From assembly GCA_029202405.1 (NCBI GenBank), contig CP119312.1, positions 2,547,001 to 2,611,000 on the forward strand: a DNA stretch of 64,000 bases, given 5' to 3'. A model generated the notes under the pieces. The model did not search any database, was not told the DNA's origin, and worked only from the letters and a program-made list of their open reading frames with translations. The stretch is from Candidatus Devosia phytovorans. Lineage in GTDB: Bacteria > Pseudomonadota > Alphaproteobacteria > Rhizobiales > Devosiaceae. Within the stretch, counting starts at the first letter, position 1; the number at the start of each line of letters is the position of its first letter. Below are positions 16,499-24,907 of this stretch, piece after piece. The position numbers and the translations under genes are program-made.

Positions 16499-19400
16499 GT
16501 GAAATTCTCCCGCCTCAAGCTGCACGGCTTCAAAAGCTTTTCCGACGAGATGACCCTCGTCATGGAACCGGGCCTCACCGGCATTGTCGGGCCCAATGGC
16601 TGCGGGAAATCCAACCTTGTCGAAGCCATGCGCTGGGTGATGGGCGAAAGCTCCTACAAGGCTATGCGCGCCTCGGGCATGGATGACGTGATTTTCTCGG
16701 GCTCCGGCAATCGCCCGGCCCGCAATTCGGCCGAAGTCACCCTCGTCCTCGACAATGCCGACCGCACCGCCCCGGCTGCCCTCAACACTTCGGATATCCT
16801 CGAGGTCACTCGTCGCATCGAGCGCGAACAGGGTTCGGTCTATCGCGTCAATGGCAAGGAAGTGCGCGCCCGTGACGTGCAGCTGCTGTTTGCCGACGCC
16901 TCCACCGGTGCCCATTCGCCCGCCATGGTGCGCCAAGGCCAGATCGGCGAGTTGATCGCCGCCAAGCCGACCGCGCGCCGAGCCCTTCTCGAAGAAGCCG
17001 CCGGCATTTCGGGTCTCCATTCCCGCCGCCACGAGGCCGAACTGCGGCTGCGCGCCGCCGAGGCCAATCTCGAACGTGTCGACGACATCATCGCCCAGGT
17101 CGAGACCCAGCTCGAAACCCTCAAGCGCCAGGCGCGCCTTGCCACCCGCTATCGCTCGCTTTCCGGCGACATCCGTCGCGCCGAGGCGACGCTGTTCCAC
17201 ATCCGCTGGGTCGCCGCCCGCTTCGCCGAAAAGGAAGCCGAAGCCAGCCAGGCCGTGCTGATCCGCCAGCTGGCCGACGCCACCCATCTCGAATTTGTGG
17301 CACAGAAAAAGCTCGAAGCGGGCGAAGCCGCCGTCCAGCCGCTGCGCGACCGCGAGGCGGTGACCGGCGCCGTGCTGCAGCGCTATACAATCCTCGCCGA
17401 ACAGTTGGCCGAGGAATCCCGCCGCGCCGGCCAACGTCGGGCCGAACTGGAAGACCGCATCCGCCAGCTTGCCGCCGACGGCACGCGCGAACGCGAACTG
17501 GTGACCGAGGCGGAAGCAACCCTTGCCGCCTATCTTGACGAGCATACTGTGCTGGCAGAGGAATCCGAGGCCGCGCAGGATGAATTCGACCTTGCACGCA
17601 ACGAAGCCGACGCAGCGCGCAGTGCCGTGGCGAGTGCCGAAGTCGCGGCCCGCGCTGCCGCCGATACCCTGGCGCAGGTGCGGGCGCGGCGCAGCGAGGC
17701 CATGCGCACCGCCCAAGATGCCGCCCAGCGCATCAATCGCCTGACCCAGCAGATGAGCGATGTCGAGGCTGAAGCGCGCGACGTGACCGCAAGGCTCGAT
17801 GCGGACGAAACGCTGAGCCTCAAGCGCGCGGCCCTCGGCGAAGCGCAGGAAGCCGCCAGCATTGCCGAAGAGAGCGCGCTCGAAGCCGAAGAAGCGGCAA
17901 CCGTGGCCCAAGAAATGCTCGACGGTGCCCGGCCGCGCCTCGCCGAAATCGACGCAGCGCTCAATCGACTCGAGGCCGAGGCGGCGACCCTGGGCAAGAT
18001 GCTCAATGTCGGCGCCAGCCTCTGGCCGGCCATTGTCGACGAGCTCAAGGTGGCCCCCGGTTATGAAACCGCGCTGGGCGCCGCTTTGGGCGACGATCTC
18101 GACGCCAGCTCCGATGCGGGTGCGCCGATGCATTGGTCGGTACCGGTCGATCACAGCGACGACGCCGCCCTGCCCCAGGCTGCCGAACCGCTTTCCCGCT
18201 ATGTTACCGGCAGTCCGCTGCTCAAACGCCGGCTCGACCAGATCGGCCTCATCCATGCCGCCGATGGCCCGGGCCTCATGCATGCGCTCAAGCCCGGCCA
18301 GCGCCTCGTCACCCTCGACGGCGCCCTCTGGCGCTGGGACGGTTTCATTGCCGCGGCCGATGCACCCAGTGCTGCCGCGCAGCGCCTCGCCCAGCGCAAT
18401 CGCCTCGCTGATCTCGACGAGGAAATCGCCCGCTCCAAGGGTGAGCGCAATGCGCAAAAGCGCGATGTCGACGCGCTGGCCGCGGCGCTCGAAACCGCAA
18501 GGCAGCACGAGCGCCATCGCCGCGATGCCTGGCGCACGGCGCAGCATGCCATCGGTGGTGCCCAGGCCGAGGTCGACACGGCGCAGCGCGCCATCGGCGA
18601 TCTCACCACGCGCCAGTCGGCGCTCGAAGAAGCCCGCGCGCGCCTCACCACCAGCCTTGCCGAAGCCGATGCCGCCCGCAGCGAAGCCGAAGAGGCTTTG
18701 GTCGATGCCGGCACCGAGGACGATGCCGCCGTGCTTGCCGAATCCAGCCAGCTCACGCTGACCACGGCGCGCGACAAGGCCGACCAGGCCCGGTTGCGCT
18801 CAAGCAATTTCGAGACCGCTGCGCGCATGCGCTCCAGCCGGCTCGACCAGCTCAGCCGCGATAGCCAGAGCTGGCAGCGCCGCCGCGATGGCGCCATGGC
18901 GCAGCTGGCAACGCTCGACGAGCGTAGCGCCGAAGTAGCCGCCCAGCTCGACAGCGTCAACGAAACGCCCGACGGCTTTGCCGCCCGGCGTGCCCAGCTC
19001 GAAGACCAGATCGAACAGGCGAAAATCGACCATCAGGCCGCGAGCGACAGCCTTTCCGTCGCCCAGACTTCCTGGCGCGATGCCGATCGGGCCCTCAAGA
19101 CCGCCAGCGATGCGCTTGCCAATGCGCGCATCGAGCTGACCCGCATTGAGGAACGCGCCAAGGGTTTCATCGCCACGCGCCAGCAGATCGAACGCCAGGT
19201 CGAGGAAACGCTCGGCATCCCGGCCAGCAAGACGCTGGAAGCCTCGGGCATTCGCGCCGAGGAGGCCTTACCCGCCGAAAGCGCCACCGAACAGAAGGTC
19301 GATCGCCTCAAGGCCGAGCGCGAGCGTCTCGGCGGGGTCAATCTTTCCGCCGAAAAGGAAGCCGTCGAAGTCCAAGAAAAGCTGGACCTGATGGTCAATG

Positions 19401-19954
19401 ACAAGAACGACCTGATCGAGGCTATCGCCAAGCTGCGCACCGGCATCGCCTCGCTCAATCGCGAAGGGCGCCTGCGCCTCAACGAGGCCTTCGGCAAGGT
19501 CAACGCGCATTTCCAGGAGCTGTTCACAACGCTTTTTGGCGGCGGCACGGCCGAGCTTAGCTTCGTCGAAAGCGACGATCCGCTCGAAGCAGGCCTCGAA
19601 ATCATCGCCCGCCCGCCCGGCAAGAAGCCGCAGACCATGACATTGCTCTCGGGCGGCGAACAGGCGCTGACCGCCATGAGCCTGATCTTTGCCGTCTTCC
19701 TCACCAATCCGGCGCCGATCTGCGTGCTCGACGAGGTCGATGCACCGCTCGATGACGCCAATGTCGAGCGCTTCTGCAATTTGCTGGATTCCATGCGCCA
19801 GCGCACCAATACGCGCTTCATGGTCATCACCCACAATCCGATCACCATGAGCCGCGTCGATCGCCTGTTCGGCGTCACCATGGCCGAACGCGGCGTGTCG
19901 CAACTCGTGTCGGTAGACCTCACCACCGCCGAAAGCTTCCGCGAAGCCGGTTAG
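16499..19954 (+). CDS. smc: Chromosome segregation SMC ATPase
   Basis: 1151 residues, full length for an alphaproteobacterial SMC. It compacts and separates the chromosome as a dimer with ScpA/ScpB (not in this window). Order: Walker A GPNGCGKSN at 31-39, Q-loop region, a long coiled coil rich in Ala/Glu/Arg, and a hinge region around residues 500-620. The coiled coil then returns to the signature LLSGGEQALTAMSL and Walker B ICVLDEVDAPLDDANV near 1070-1095. The start is GTG at 16499, right after a hairpin that contains its ribosome site. A repeat element, not a typical terminator, follows. Confidence 0.97.
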   Translation: MKFSRLKLHGFKSFSDEMTLVMEPGLTGIVGPNGCGKSNLVEAMRWVMGESSYKAMRASGMDDVIFSGSGNRPARNSAEVTLVLDNADRTAPAALNTSDILEVTRRIEREQGSVYRVNGKEVRARDVQLLFADASTGAHSPAMVRQGQIGELIAAKPTARRALLEEAAGISGLHSRRHEAELRLRAAEANLERVDDIIAQVETQLETLKRQARLATRYRSLSGDIRRAEATLFHIRWVAARFAEKEAEASQAVLIRQLADATHLEFVAQKKLEAGEAAVQPLRDREAVTGAVLQRYTILAEQLAEESRRAGQRRAELEDRIRQLAADGTRERELVTEAEATLAAYLDEHTVLAEESEAAQDEFDLARNEADAARSAVASAEVAARAAADTLAQVRARRSEAMRTAQDAAQRINRLTQQMSDVEAEARDVTARLDADETLSLKRAALGEAQEAASIAEESALEAEEAATVAQEMLDGARPRLAEIDAALNRLEAEAATLGKMLNVGASLWPAIVDELKVAPGYETALGAALGDDLDASSDAGAPMHWSVPVDHSDDAALPQAAEPLSRYVTGSPLLKRRLDQIGLIHAADGPGLMHALKPGQRLVTLDGALWRWDGFIAAADAPSAAAQRLAQRNRLADLDEEIARSKGERNAQKRDVDALAAALETARQHERHRRDAWRTAQHAIGGAQAEVDTAQRAIGDLTTRQSALEEARARLTTSLAEADAARSEAEEALVDAGTEDDAAVLAESSQLTLTTARDKADQARLRSSNFETAARMRSSRLDQLSRDSQSWQRRRDGAMAQLATLDERSAEVAAQLDSVNETPDGFAARRAQLEDQIEQAKIDHQAASDSLSVAQTSWRDADRALKTASDALANARIELTRIEERAKGFIATRQQIERQVEETLGIPASKTLEASGIRAEEALPAESATEQKVDRLKAERERLGGVNLSAEKEAVEVQEKLDLMVNDKNDLIEAIAKLRTGIASLNREGRLRLNEAFGKVNAHFQELFTTLFGGGTAELSFVESDDPLEAGLEIIARPPGKKPQTMTLLSGGEQALTAMSLIFAVFLTNPAPICVLDEVDAPLDDANVERFCNLLDSMRQRTNTRFMVITHNPITMSRVDRLFGVTMAERGVSQLVSVDLTTAESFREAG

Positions 19955-19994
19955 GCTTCGCTCCGCTCTATCACCTCACCTTCCACACACTCGA

Positions 19995-20125
19995 TGTCAT
20001 CCCGGCCTTGCGCCGGGACGCATCCCGAGATCGAGCCGCCGCCACAAGGTCGGGGTACTGGGCACAACGACCTTGCGGCTGGACAGGCATCTCAAGATGG
20101 CCCCCGGCTCAAGGCCGGGATGACA
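19995..20125. repeat. Dispersed 130-bp inverted-repeat element, copy A
   Basis: Outer arms TGTCATCCCGGCCTTG... and ...CAAGGCCGGGATGACA bracket inner arms with CAAGGT / ACCTTGCGG-type pairing. The whole element can fold into one long imperfect stem. It lies between smc and the MbcA/RES toxin-antitoxin pair. The same element recurs at 24433, 54548 and 58103. No coding content. Confidence 0.9.
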
Positions 20126-20187
20126 CCGTGGGTGGGGCACGTTGGTGTGTAAGAACCCCAATCTCTTGATTTCTGGACTTTCTCCAC

Positions 20188-20218
20188 CATTTGATATATA
20201 AATACTACATCATTTGAT
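20188..20218 (+). promoter_or_regulatory. AT-rich promoter/operator of the toxin-antitoxin pair
   Basis: The octamer CATTTGAT occurs at 20188-20195 and 20211-20218 (23 bp apart) around an AT-rich TATATAAATA core just before the antitoxin gene. This fits autoregulation by the DNA-binding antitoxin, but is inferred from position only. Confidence 0.45.
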
Positions 20219-20228
20219 GGAACACCTC

Positions 20229-20657
20229 ATGTCCACCCTCGCCCATGCCGAAGCAGATGTTGCCGAACGCCAGGATTTTTCTCGCGATGCGGACCGGGCG
20301 CGGCTGTCGAAAGTGGCGCTGAAGGCCTATCGACGGTTGGTGGAACAATGGGGCCTGACCGGGCTACAGGCCGCCGCACTGCTCGATGTCTCGACCAGCA
20401 CCTGGGAGCGATTGAAGCAGGATGGCAAGGACAAGGCGCTGAGCCAGGACCAGATGACCCGCATTTCGGCGCTGATCGGGGTCTACAAGGGCCTGCATCT
20501 GCTCTTTGCCGATGACATGGCCGATCGCTGGCCGGGCCTCGAAAACCGGGGGCCGCTGTTTGCCCGCCAGACGCCGATCGACTCCATGATCCGCGGCGGC
20601 ATTCCGCAAATGCTCGATGTCCGCCGCTATGTGGATGCCGTGCGCGGGGGACTGTAG
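20229..20657 (+). CDS. MbcA/ParS/Xre-type antitoxin
   Basis: 142 residues. The N-terminal half is an Xre-like helix-turn-helix (GLTGLQAAALLDVSTSTWERLK). The C-terminal half is the MbcA/ParS toxin-binding domain (RISALIGVYKGLHLLFADDMADRW ... GPLFARQTPIDSMIRGGIPQMLDVRRYVDAVRGG), which covers the partner's active site in characterised pairs. I chose the ATG at 20229; TTG 20214 and ATG 20217 are in frame and also possible, and none has a strong ribosome site. The toxin gene starts 3 bp after the stop. Confidence 0.87.
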   Translation: MSTLAHAEADVAERQDFSRDADRARLSKVALKAYRRLVEQWGLTGLQAAALLDVSTSTWERLKQDGKDKALSQDQMTRISALIGVYKGLHLLFADDMADRWPGLENRGPLFARQTPIDSMIRGGIPQMLDVRRYVDAVRGGL

Positions 20658-20660
20658 CCC

Positions 20661-21353
20661 TTGCAGCTCCACGGTCTCACCGTTTCGACGGAAGCCTTTC
20701 CGCGCACCATTCGCCTCGTCACCACGGCCCGCCTGCGCGCCTCGGTGCTGGCGCCGCTTGTCGACAATGACGAAGAGCTGGCCCTTCTGGGCGAGATCGA
20801 GGGTGCAACCTCGGCGCGGCTAATGGCCGAACAGCGCGGCATTTCCGGGCTCGCTGCCAATGAGCTGGTCTATGACGTGCCCCATGCCCGCTTCATCAAT
20901 GCCAGCTTCGCCTATTCCAGACCGTTGCAGCCCAATCGCTTCAACGGCGCCAATCGCGGCGCCTGGTATGCGGCGCTTGCCGTCGAGACCTGCCTCGCCG
21001 AAGTCGGCTATCACCTGACCCGCATGCTCGCCGATGCCGGCGATTTTTCCGCGACGGTCGAATATGCCGAAATGTTCTGCAGCCTCGCCGGCGACTTTCT
21101 GGACCTGCGCCCGACGCCCGGCCATCCAGCCCTGGGTGCCGATACGGCCCTTGCTTACCCCGTCGGCAATGCCCTGGCCGATCAGGCTCGCGCCGAAGGG
21201 CTCAATGGAATCATTTATCCTTCAGTCCGGCATCAAGGTGGCACCTGCCTTGCTGCATTGCGGCCCGCTGCTGTCCAGTCGGTGCGGCAGGGAGCAGTCT
21301 ATCGCATGGTGTGGAACGGTCAGCCGGAGCCGAAGGTGGACGGGCCAATCTGA
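20661..21353 (+). CDS. RES-domain NAD+-degrading toxin
   Basis: 230 residues of the RES family, whose studied members (MbcT, ParT) consume NAD+ or transfer ADP-ribose and arrest growth until neutralised. The family core is visible: RFNGANRGAWYAALAVETCLAEVGYHL, which carries the conserved Arg, Tyr and Glu, and later IYPSVRHQGGTCLAALRP with the conserved Ser. It starts at TTG 20661, immediately after the antitoxin stop, so translation is probably coupled. Both partners appear intact. The pair sits between smc and the ATP synthase operon, and a dispersed repeat lies just upstream. Confidence 0.86.
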   Translation: MQLHGLTVSTEAFPRTIRLVTTARLRASVLAPLVDNDEELALLGEIEGATSARLMAEQRGISGLAANELVYDVPHARFINASFAYSRPLQPNRFNGANRGAWYAALAVETCLAEVGYHLTRMLADAGDFSATVEYAEMFCSLAGDFLDLRPTPGHPALGADTALAYPVGNALADQARAEGLNGIIYPSVRHQGGTCLAALRPAAVQSVRQGAVYRMVWNGQPEPKVDGPI

Positions 21354-21510
21354 AAAGTGGGTTTCAGTGGCGTCTTACCCCCTACTGCACCCCAGAATCC
21401 CCCCGCCTTTGCCTTGACTTGACCACGATTAGTTGTGGACAGCATGCCGCACCCCCATCACGTCGTGAATTTGCGATAATAATCAATGATTTACGCGGCT
21501 TAAGGTTATC

Positions 21511-21539
21511 TTGACACTGCCAGACCCCACCACTATGTT
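21511..21539 (+). promoter_or_regulatory. Sigma-70-type promoter of the Fo operon
   Basis: TTGACA (21511-21516), a 17-base spacer and TATGTT (21534-21539), a near-consensus housekeeping promoter 61 bp before the atpI ATG. The preceding ~100 bp is AT-rich. Confidence 0.75.
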
Positions 21540-21600
21540 GCGCGCGACTTAAAAGGCGTCCGGGGAATCTCGGAGAAAGCTGGCCGGGGGGAGCGCGCGG

Positions 21601-21990
21601 ATGTCGAAACCGCAAGATACCGAAGGCAGGCCGGATAGCGCCAGGGGAGTGACGCAGGATCTCGCATCCCGTATTGCTTCTGCCAAGCGGGATCGTCTGA
21701 TCGAGGAGCGCAAAGCCTCGCCGGACAATTCCGAAGCGATGGCCGGTTATGCGCGCGGTATGCGCATTGCCACCGAGTTCATCGCTGCGATCGTCGTAGG
21801 GTGCATTCTTGGCTACCTCGTCGATCTTGGCCTGGGGTCCAGCCCCTGGGGTCTGCTCATCGGCATGCTGATGGGCTTTGCTGCTGGAATACTGAATGTT
21901 ACCCGTGTGGTGACGCAAATGAATGCCGCTTCGCCTCCCCCGACCGGGTCCGATAAGGATAAGGTCGTGGCAGACGAGAATGACAAATGA
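21601..21990 (+). CDS. atpI: ATP synthase protein I
   Basis: 129 residues with a charged N-terminal third and two membrane helices (TEFIAAIVVGCILGYLVDL and a glycine-rich second helix ending GILNVTRV). AtpI-type proteins assist assembly of the c-ring and possibly Mg2+ supply. The position, first in an operon with atpB-E-F'-F, is the normal one in alphaproteobacteria. Start ATG at 21601. Confidence 0.88.
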   Translation: MSKPQDTEGRPDSARGVTQDLASRIASAKRDRLIEERKASPDNSEAMAGYARGMRIATEFIAAIVVGCILGYLVDLGLGSSPWGLLIGMLMGFAAGILNVTRVVTQMNAASPPPTGSDKDKVVADENDK

Positions 21991-22011
21991 AGACGCTTAG
22001 AGGGCTCCATC

Positions 22012-22785
22012 TTGGCCGGTACTGACCCGATCCACCAGTTTGTCATTCAGGACATCATCCCGATCTATGCCGGTGGCGACGGCGCTGCCGATCACGGCAT
22101 GAATTTCTCCTTCACCAACTCGTCGCTCTTCATGGTGCTGACGGTTGCGGCGATCACGACATTTGTCGTGTCGGCGTCGATGAAGAAGTCGCTGGTGCCA
22201 TCCCGCTTCCAGCTGGCGGGTGAGCTGCTCTATGAATTCGTGGCCAACATGCTGCGCAGTTCGGCGGGCAAGGAAGGCATGAAGTTCTTCCCCTTCGTCT
22301 TCTCGCTCTTCACCTTCGTGCTGTTTGCCAACCTGTTTGGCATGATCCCCTATTTCTTCACCGTCACCAGCCACATCATCGTCACCGTGGCGCTGGCCGT
22401 GCTCGTGATGGCTGTGGTGATCGGCTATGGCTTCTTCCGCCATGGCTTCAAGTTCCTCAAACTCTTCGTTCCTGCGGGCGTCCCGGCCTATGTGCTGCCC
22501 ATCGTGGTGCCGATCGAAATCATTTCGTTCCTGTCGCGCCCGATCAGCCTGTCGGTTCGTCTGTTCGGCAATATTCTTGCCGGCCACATCACTCTCAAGG
22601 TCTTCGCCGGTTTCGTGGTGAGCCTTGGTACGCTCGGTGCTCTCGGTTGGCTCGGCGCCCTGCTGCCGCTGCTGATGACCGTTGCCCTGACGGCCCTCGA
22701 ATTCCTCGTCGCAGCAGTGCAGGCCTATGTGTTCGCAGTGCTGACGTCGATGTATCTCAACGACGCGGTTCACCCATCTCACTAA
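22012..22785 (+). CDS. atpB: ATP synthase Fo subunit a
   Basis: 257 residues, a polytopic membrane protein forming the proton half-channels against the c-ring. The essential arginine lies in ISLSVRLFGNILAGH, and the C-terminal helix segment LEFLVAAVQAYVFAVLTSMYL is typical. It starts at TTG 22012 with AGAGGG six bases upstream, giving MAGTDPIHQF, which matches the family N-terminus; no ATG or GTG in frame is as suitable. Second gene of the Fo operon. Confidence 0.96.
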   Translation: MAGTDPIHQFVIQDIIPIYAGGDGAADHGMNFSFTNSSLFMVLTVAAITTFVVSASMKKSLVPSRFQLAGELLYEFVANMLRSSAGKEGMKFFPFVFSLFTFVLFANLFGMIPYFFTVTSHIIVTVALAVLVMAVVIGYGFFRHGFKFLKLFVPAGVPAYVLPIVVPIEIISFLSRPISLSVRLFGNILAGHITLKVFAGFVVSLGTLGALGWLGALLPLLMTVALTALEFLVAAVQAYVFAVLTSMYLNDAVHPSH

Positions 22786-22853
22786 GACGTTGAGTCCACT
22801 CCTCGGCGGGTCCCGCCGGAAACAAACGACCTACCCTCGAAAGGACTACAAAA

Positions 22854-23081
22854 ATGGAAGCTGAAGCCGCAAAGTTCATCGGCGCTGGTATCGCAACTCT
22901 CGGCATGGCCGGTGCTGCTCTTGGCGTGTCCAACATCTTCTCGAACTTCCTGTCGGGCGCCCTGCGCAACCCGTCGGCTGCTCCGAGCCAGACCGGTAAC
23001 CTGATTTTCGGTATGGCCATGACCGAAGCTCTGGGCATCTTCTCGTTCCTGGTTGCCCTGATCCTGCTGTTCGTCGCCTAA
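22854..23081 (+). CDS. atpE: ATP synthase Fo subunit c
   Basis: A 75-residue hairpin of two membrane helices that forms the rotor ring. Helix 1 is glycine/alanine-rich (FIGAGIATLGMAGAALGVSN); the polar loop RNPSAAPSQTG follows. Helix 2 carries the proton-binding glutamate in AMTEALGIFSF. A strong ribosome site (AAAGGA) fits its need for about ten copies per enzyme. Two hairpins follow directly. Confidence 0.97.
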   Translation: MEAEAAKFIGAGIATLGMAGAALGVSNIFSNFLSGALRNPSAAPSQTGNLIFGMAMTEALGIFSFLVALILLFVA

Positions 23082-23107
23082 TTCAGGCCGAGGACTGCAC
23101 GCCTTTC

Positions 23108-23157
23108 GCAGCCGGGGCCAACCCGGCTGCGCTCTATCGTCCGGCCCTCCTGGCCGG
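23108..23157 (+). promoter_or_regulatory. Twin intercistronic hairpins after atpE
   Basis: Two consecutive inverted repeats in the atpE/atpF' gap: GCAGCCGGG (23108-23116) / CCCGGCTGC (23122-23130), and CCGGCC (23141-23146) / GGCCGG (23152-23157). Neither has a T-run. They may stabilise the atpE message or attenuate downstream transcription so that more subunit c is made. Confidence 0.6.
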
Positions 23158-23185
23158 TTGAACGGAATTTACGGGACCGCACCTG

Positions 23186-23845
23186 ATGGTAACGCAAGCC
23201 TTCGCGCAAGAAGCTGCCCCGGCGGAGACGCCGACCGAGGAAAACCTCGACCACGCTGTCGACGCTACCCATGGTGAACCCGTCGAGGGTGCCACCGGTC
23301 ACGACGCGACCGCCGACACCCATGCCACCACCGAAGCCCATGGCGGCGGACATTCCGATGTCTTCCCGCCCTTCGATCCGGCGACATTTCCTTCGCAGCT
23401 GCTCTGGCTGGCGCTCAGCTTTGCGGCGCTCTACCTGCTGATGAGCAAGCTGGCCCTGCCCCGCGTCGGCTCGATCCTGGCCGACCGCAAGGCGCGCATC
23501 GATGGCGACATCGCTGCTGCCGAGGCTGACCAGAAAAAGACCGATGCTGCCATTGCCGCCTATGAGGCAGCGCTGGCTGAAGCCAAGGCCAAGGCCCAGG
23601 GCATTGCTGCCGAGACCAATGCAGCGATCCAGGCTGATCTGACCAGCAAGCGCAAGGCGGTCGAGACCGATCTTGCGACCAAGGTCACTGCAGCCGAAGA
23701 GCGCATTGCCGCGACCAAGACGCAGGCCATGACCCAGGTCGATGCCATTGCTGCCGAAACCGCGCAGACCGTCGTCACCCAGTTGATCGGTGACATTCCG
23801 ACCGACGGCGTCAAGGCCGCCGTGGCCAAGGCCAGCAAGGAGTAA
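23186..23845 (+). CDS. atpF': ATP synthase Fo subunit b'
   Basis: 219 residues. A long acidic, His/Ala/Thr-rich N-terminal segment (~65 residues) is followed by one membrane helix (FPSQLLWLALSFAALYLLMSKLALP) and a long alanine/lysine-rich amphipathic helix that forms the peripheral stalk with subunit b. Alphaproteobacteria carry this second, diverged b subunit. The gene lies 5 bp upstream of atpF. Confidence 0.92.
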   Translation: MVTQAFAQEAAPAETPTEENLDHAVDATHGEPVEGATGHDATADTHATTEAHGGGHSDVFPPFDPATFPSQLLWLALSFAALYLLMSKLALPRVGSILADRKARIDGDIAAAEADQKKTDAAIAAYEAALAEAKAKAQGIAAETNAAIQADLTSKRKAVETDLATKVTAAEERIAATKTQAMTQVDAIAAETAQTVVTQLIGDIPTDGVKAAVAKASKE

Positions 23846-23850
23846 GCGCT

Positions 23851-24339
23851 ATGCCCGAGTTCATGGACAATAGTTTCTGGGCCACCGTCGGCCTCGTGCT
23901 CTTCCTGGCCCTCGTCACCTATTTTGGCGTGCCGCGCGTCATCGGCAACATGCTCGACAAGCGCATCAAGCAGATTTCGGACGAGCTCGACGCGGCCAAG
24001 AAGCTGCGCGAAGACGCCGCTGCCCTGCTGGTCGAATATGAGCAGAAGCGCGTTGCTGCCGAGAGCGAAGCCGAAAGCATCATCGCCAATGCCAAGGAAG
24101 AGGCCGAGCGCCTCACCGCCCACGCCCAGGCCTCTCTGGCTGACCTCGTCGCCCGCCGCACCAAGGCCGTGGAAGACAAGATCGCCCAGGCTGAAGCCCA
24201 AGCCATTGCCGAAGTGCGCTCGCGCTCGGCCGATGTCGCCATCGAGGCAGCCCGGATCGTCCTCACCGACGAAATGAGCAAGAAAGGCGGCACCGTCGTC
24301 GACAAGGCCATCGCCGACGTCGGCAACCGGCTGAACTGA
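23851..24339 (+). CDS. atpF: ATP synthase Fo subunit b
   Basis: 162 residues: one N-terminal membrane helix (FWATVGLVLFLALVTYFGVP) and a long coiled-coil stator arm (IKQISDELDAAKKLREDAAALL...). Last gene of the Fo operon, followed by a strong terminator. F1 genes are not in the window, as usual in this order. Confidence 0.95.
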   Translation: MPEFMDNSFWATVGLVLFLALVTYFGVPRVIGNMLDKRIKQISDELDAAKKLREDAAALLVEYEQKRVAAESEAESIIANAKEEAERLTAHAQASLADLVARRTKAVEDKIAQAEAQAIAEVRSRSADVAIEAARIVLTDEMSKKGGTVVDKAIADVGNRLN

Positions 24340-24361
24340 GTTTTTCTGCGATTGAAGTATC

Positions 24362-24390
24362 AAAAGCGGGCCGCAAGGCCCGCTTTTTGT
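24362..24390 (+). terminator. Rho-independent terminator of the Fo operon
   Basis: 11-bp stem AAAAGCGGGCC (24362-24372) / GGCCCGCTTTT (24377-24387) with a GCAA tetraloop and a T-rich tail. It lies 22 bp past the atpF stop. Confidence 0.93.
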
Positions 24391-24432
24391 TTATGGGCTT
24401 TAGTTGGAGCTCAGATACCTCCACACCCACGG

Positions 24433-24555
24433 TGTCACCCCGGCCTTGAGCCGGGGCCCATCCCGAGATTGGCCCTCAGCCGCAAGGTCTCGTTGAGTCA
24501 CCTTGCGGGAGCGGATAGTTCTCGAGATGGATCCCGGCTCAAGGCCGGGATGACA
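24433..24555. repeat. Dispersed 130-bp inverted-repeat element, copy B
   Basis: Outer arms TGTCACCCCGGCCTTGAGCC and GGCTCAAGGCCGGGATGACA, with inner CCGCAAGGT / ACCTTGCGG arms. It can be extended by CGG...CCG outside. It sits between the Fo operon terminator and the glycine riboswitch. Same family as copies at 19995, 54548 and 58103. Confidence 0.92.
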
Positions 24556-24669
24556 CCGCGTATGTGTTGGGCGCAGTAGAGAGGCCCGCCCAAAAAACCA
24601 CCACACTTTCCCTGTGCCCAATTCCGCATCGGCGTTGACCTCCGCCCCAATCTCCACCATGGTGCCGAG

Positions 24670-24841
24670 GACTGCGGGAGAGACTGGATTTCTTCAGCGC
24701 CGAAGGAGCAACCGCCCCGGAAACTCTCAGGCAAACGGACCGCAGTCAGGTCAAAAACTCTGGAAAGCGGATCGGTCATTCCGATCCCACCGAAGGAGCA
24801 ACCGGCGCTCAGCCGGGAAATCTCTCAGGGCAAGGACAGAG
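24670..24841 (+). promoter_or_regulatory. Tandem glycine riboswitch
   Basis: Two glycine aptamers in series upstream of gcvT. Aptamer 1 is closed by GACTGCGG (24670-24677) / CCGCAGTC (24740-24747). Aptamer 2 is closed by CTCTG (24758-24762) / CAGAG (24837-24841). Each carries the family cores CCGAAGGAGCAA and CTCTCAGG-CAA. A linker of about ten bases separates them. Glycine binding is expected to turn on the cleavage operon. A further hairpin (GGCACG...CGTGCC) lies between the aptamers and the gcvT start and may be the expression platform. Confidence 0.93.
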
Positions 24842-24907
24842 GGGGCACGGAATTCCGCCGCAAGGCGGATAGCGACGTGCCGTCCTGTTCATATCCGGAG
24901 AGTTGCC

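Noticed and set aside
15596..18547. A 983-codon minus-strand frame opposite dsbA and smc
   Set aside because: It lies antisense to two well-identified genes, and its composition is that of reversed GC-rich Ala/Glu codons. It has no family resemblance.
19995..20125. Repeat copy A considered as the smc terminator
   Set aside because: It folds into a long stem but lacks a T-run, and the same element occurs in unrelated positions, so a mobile or dispersed repeat is the better description.
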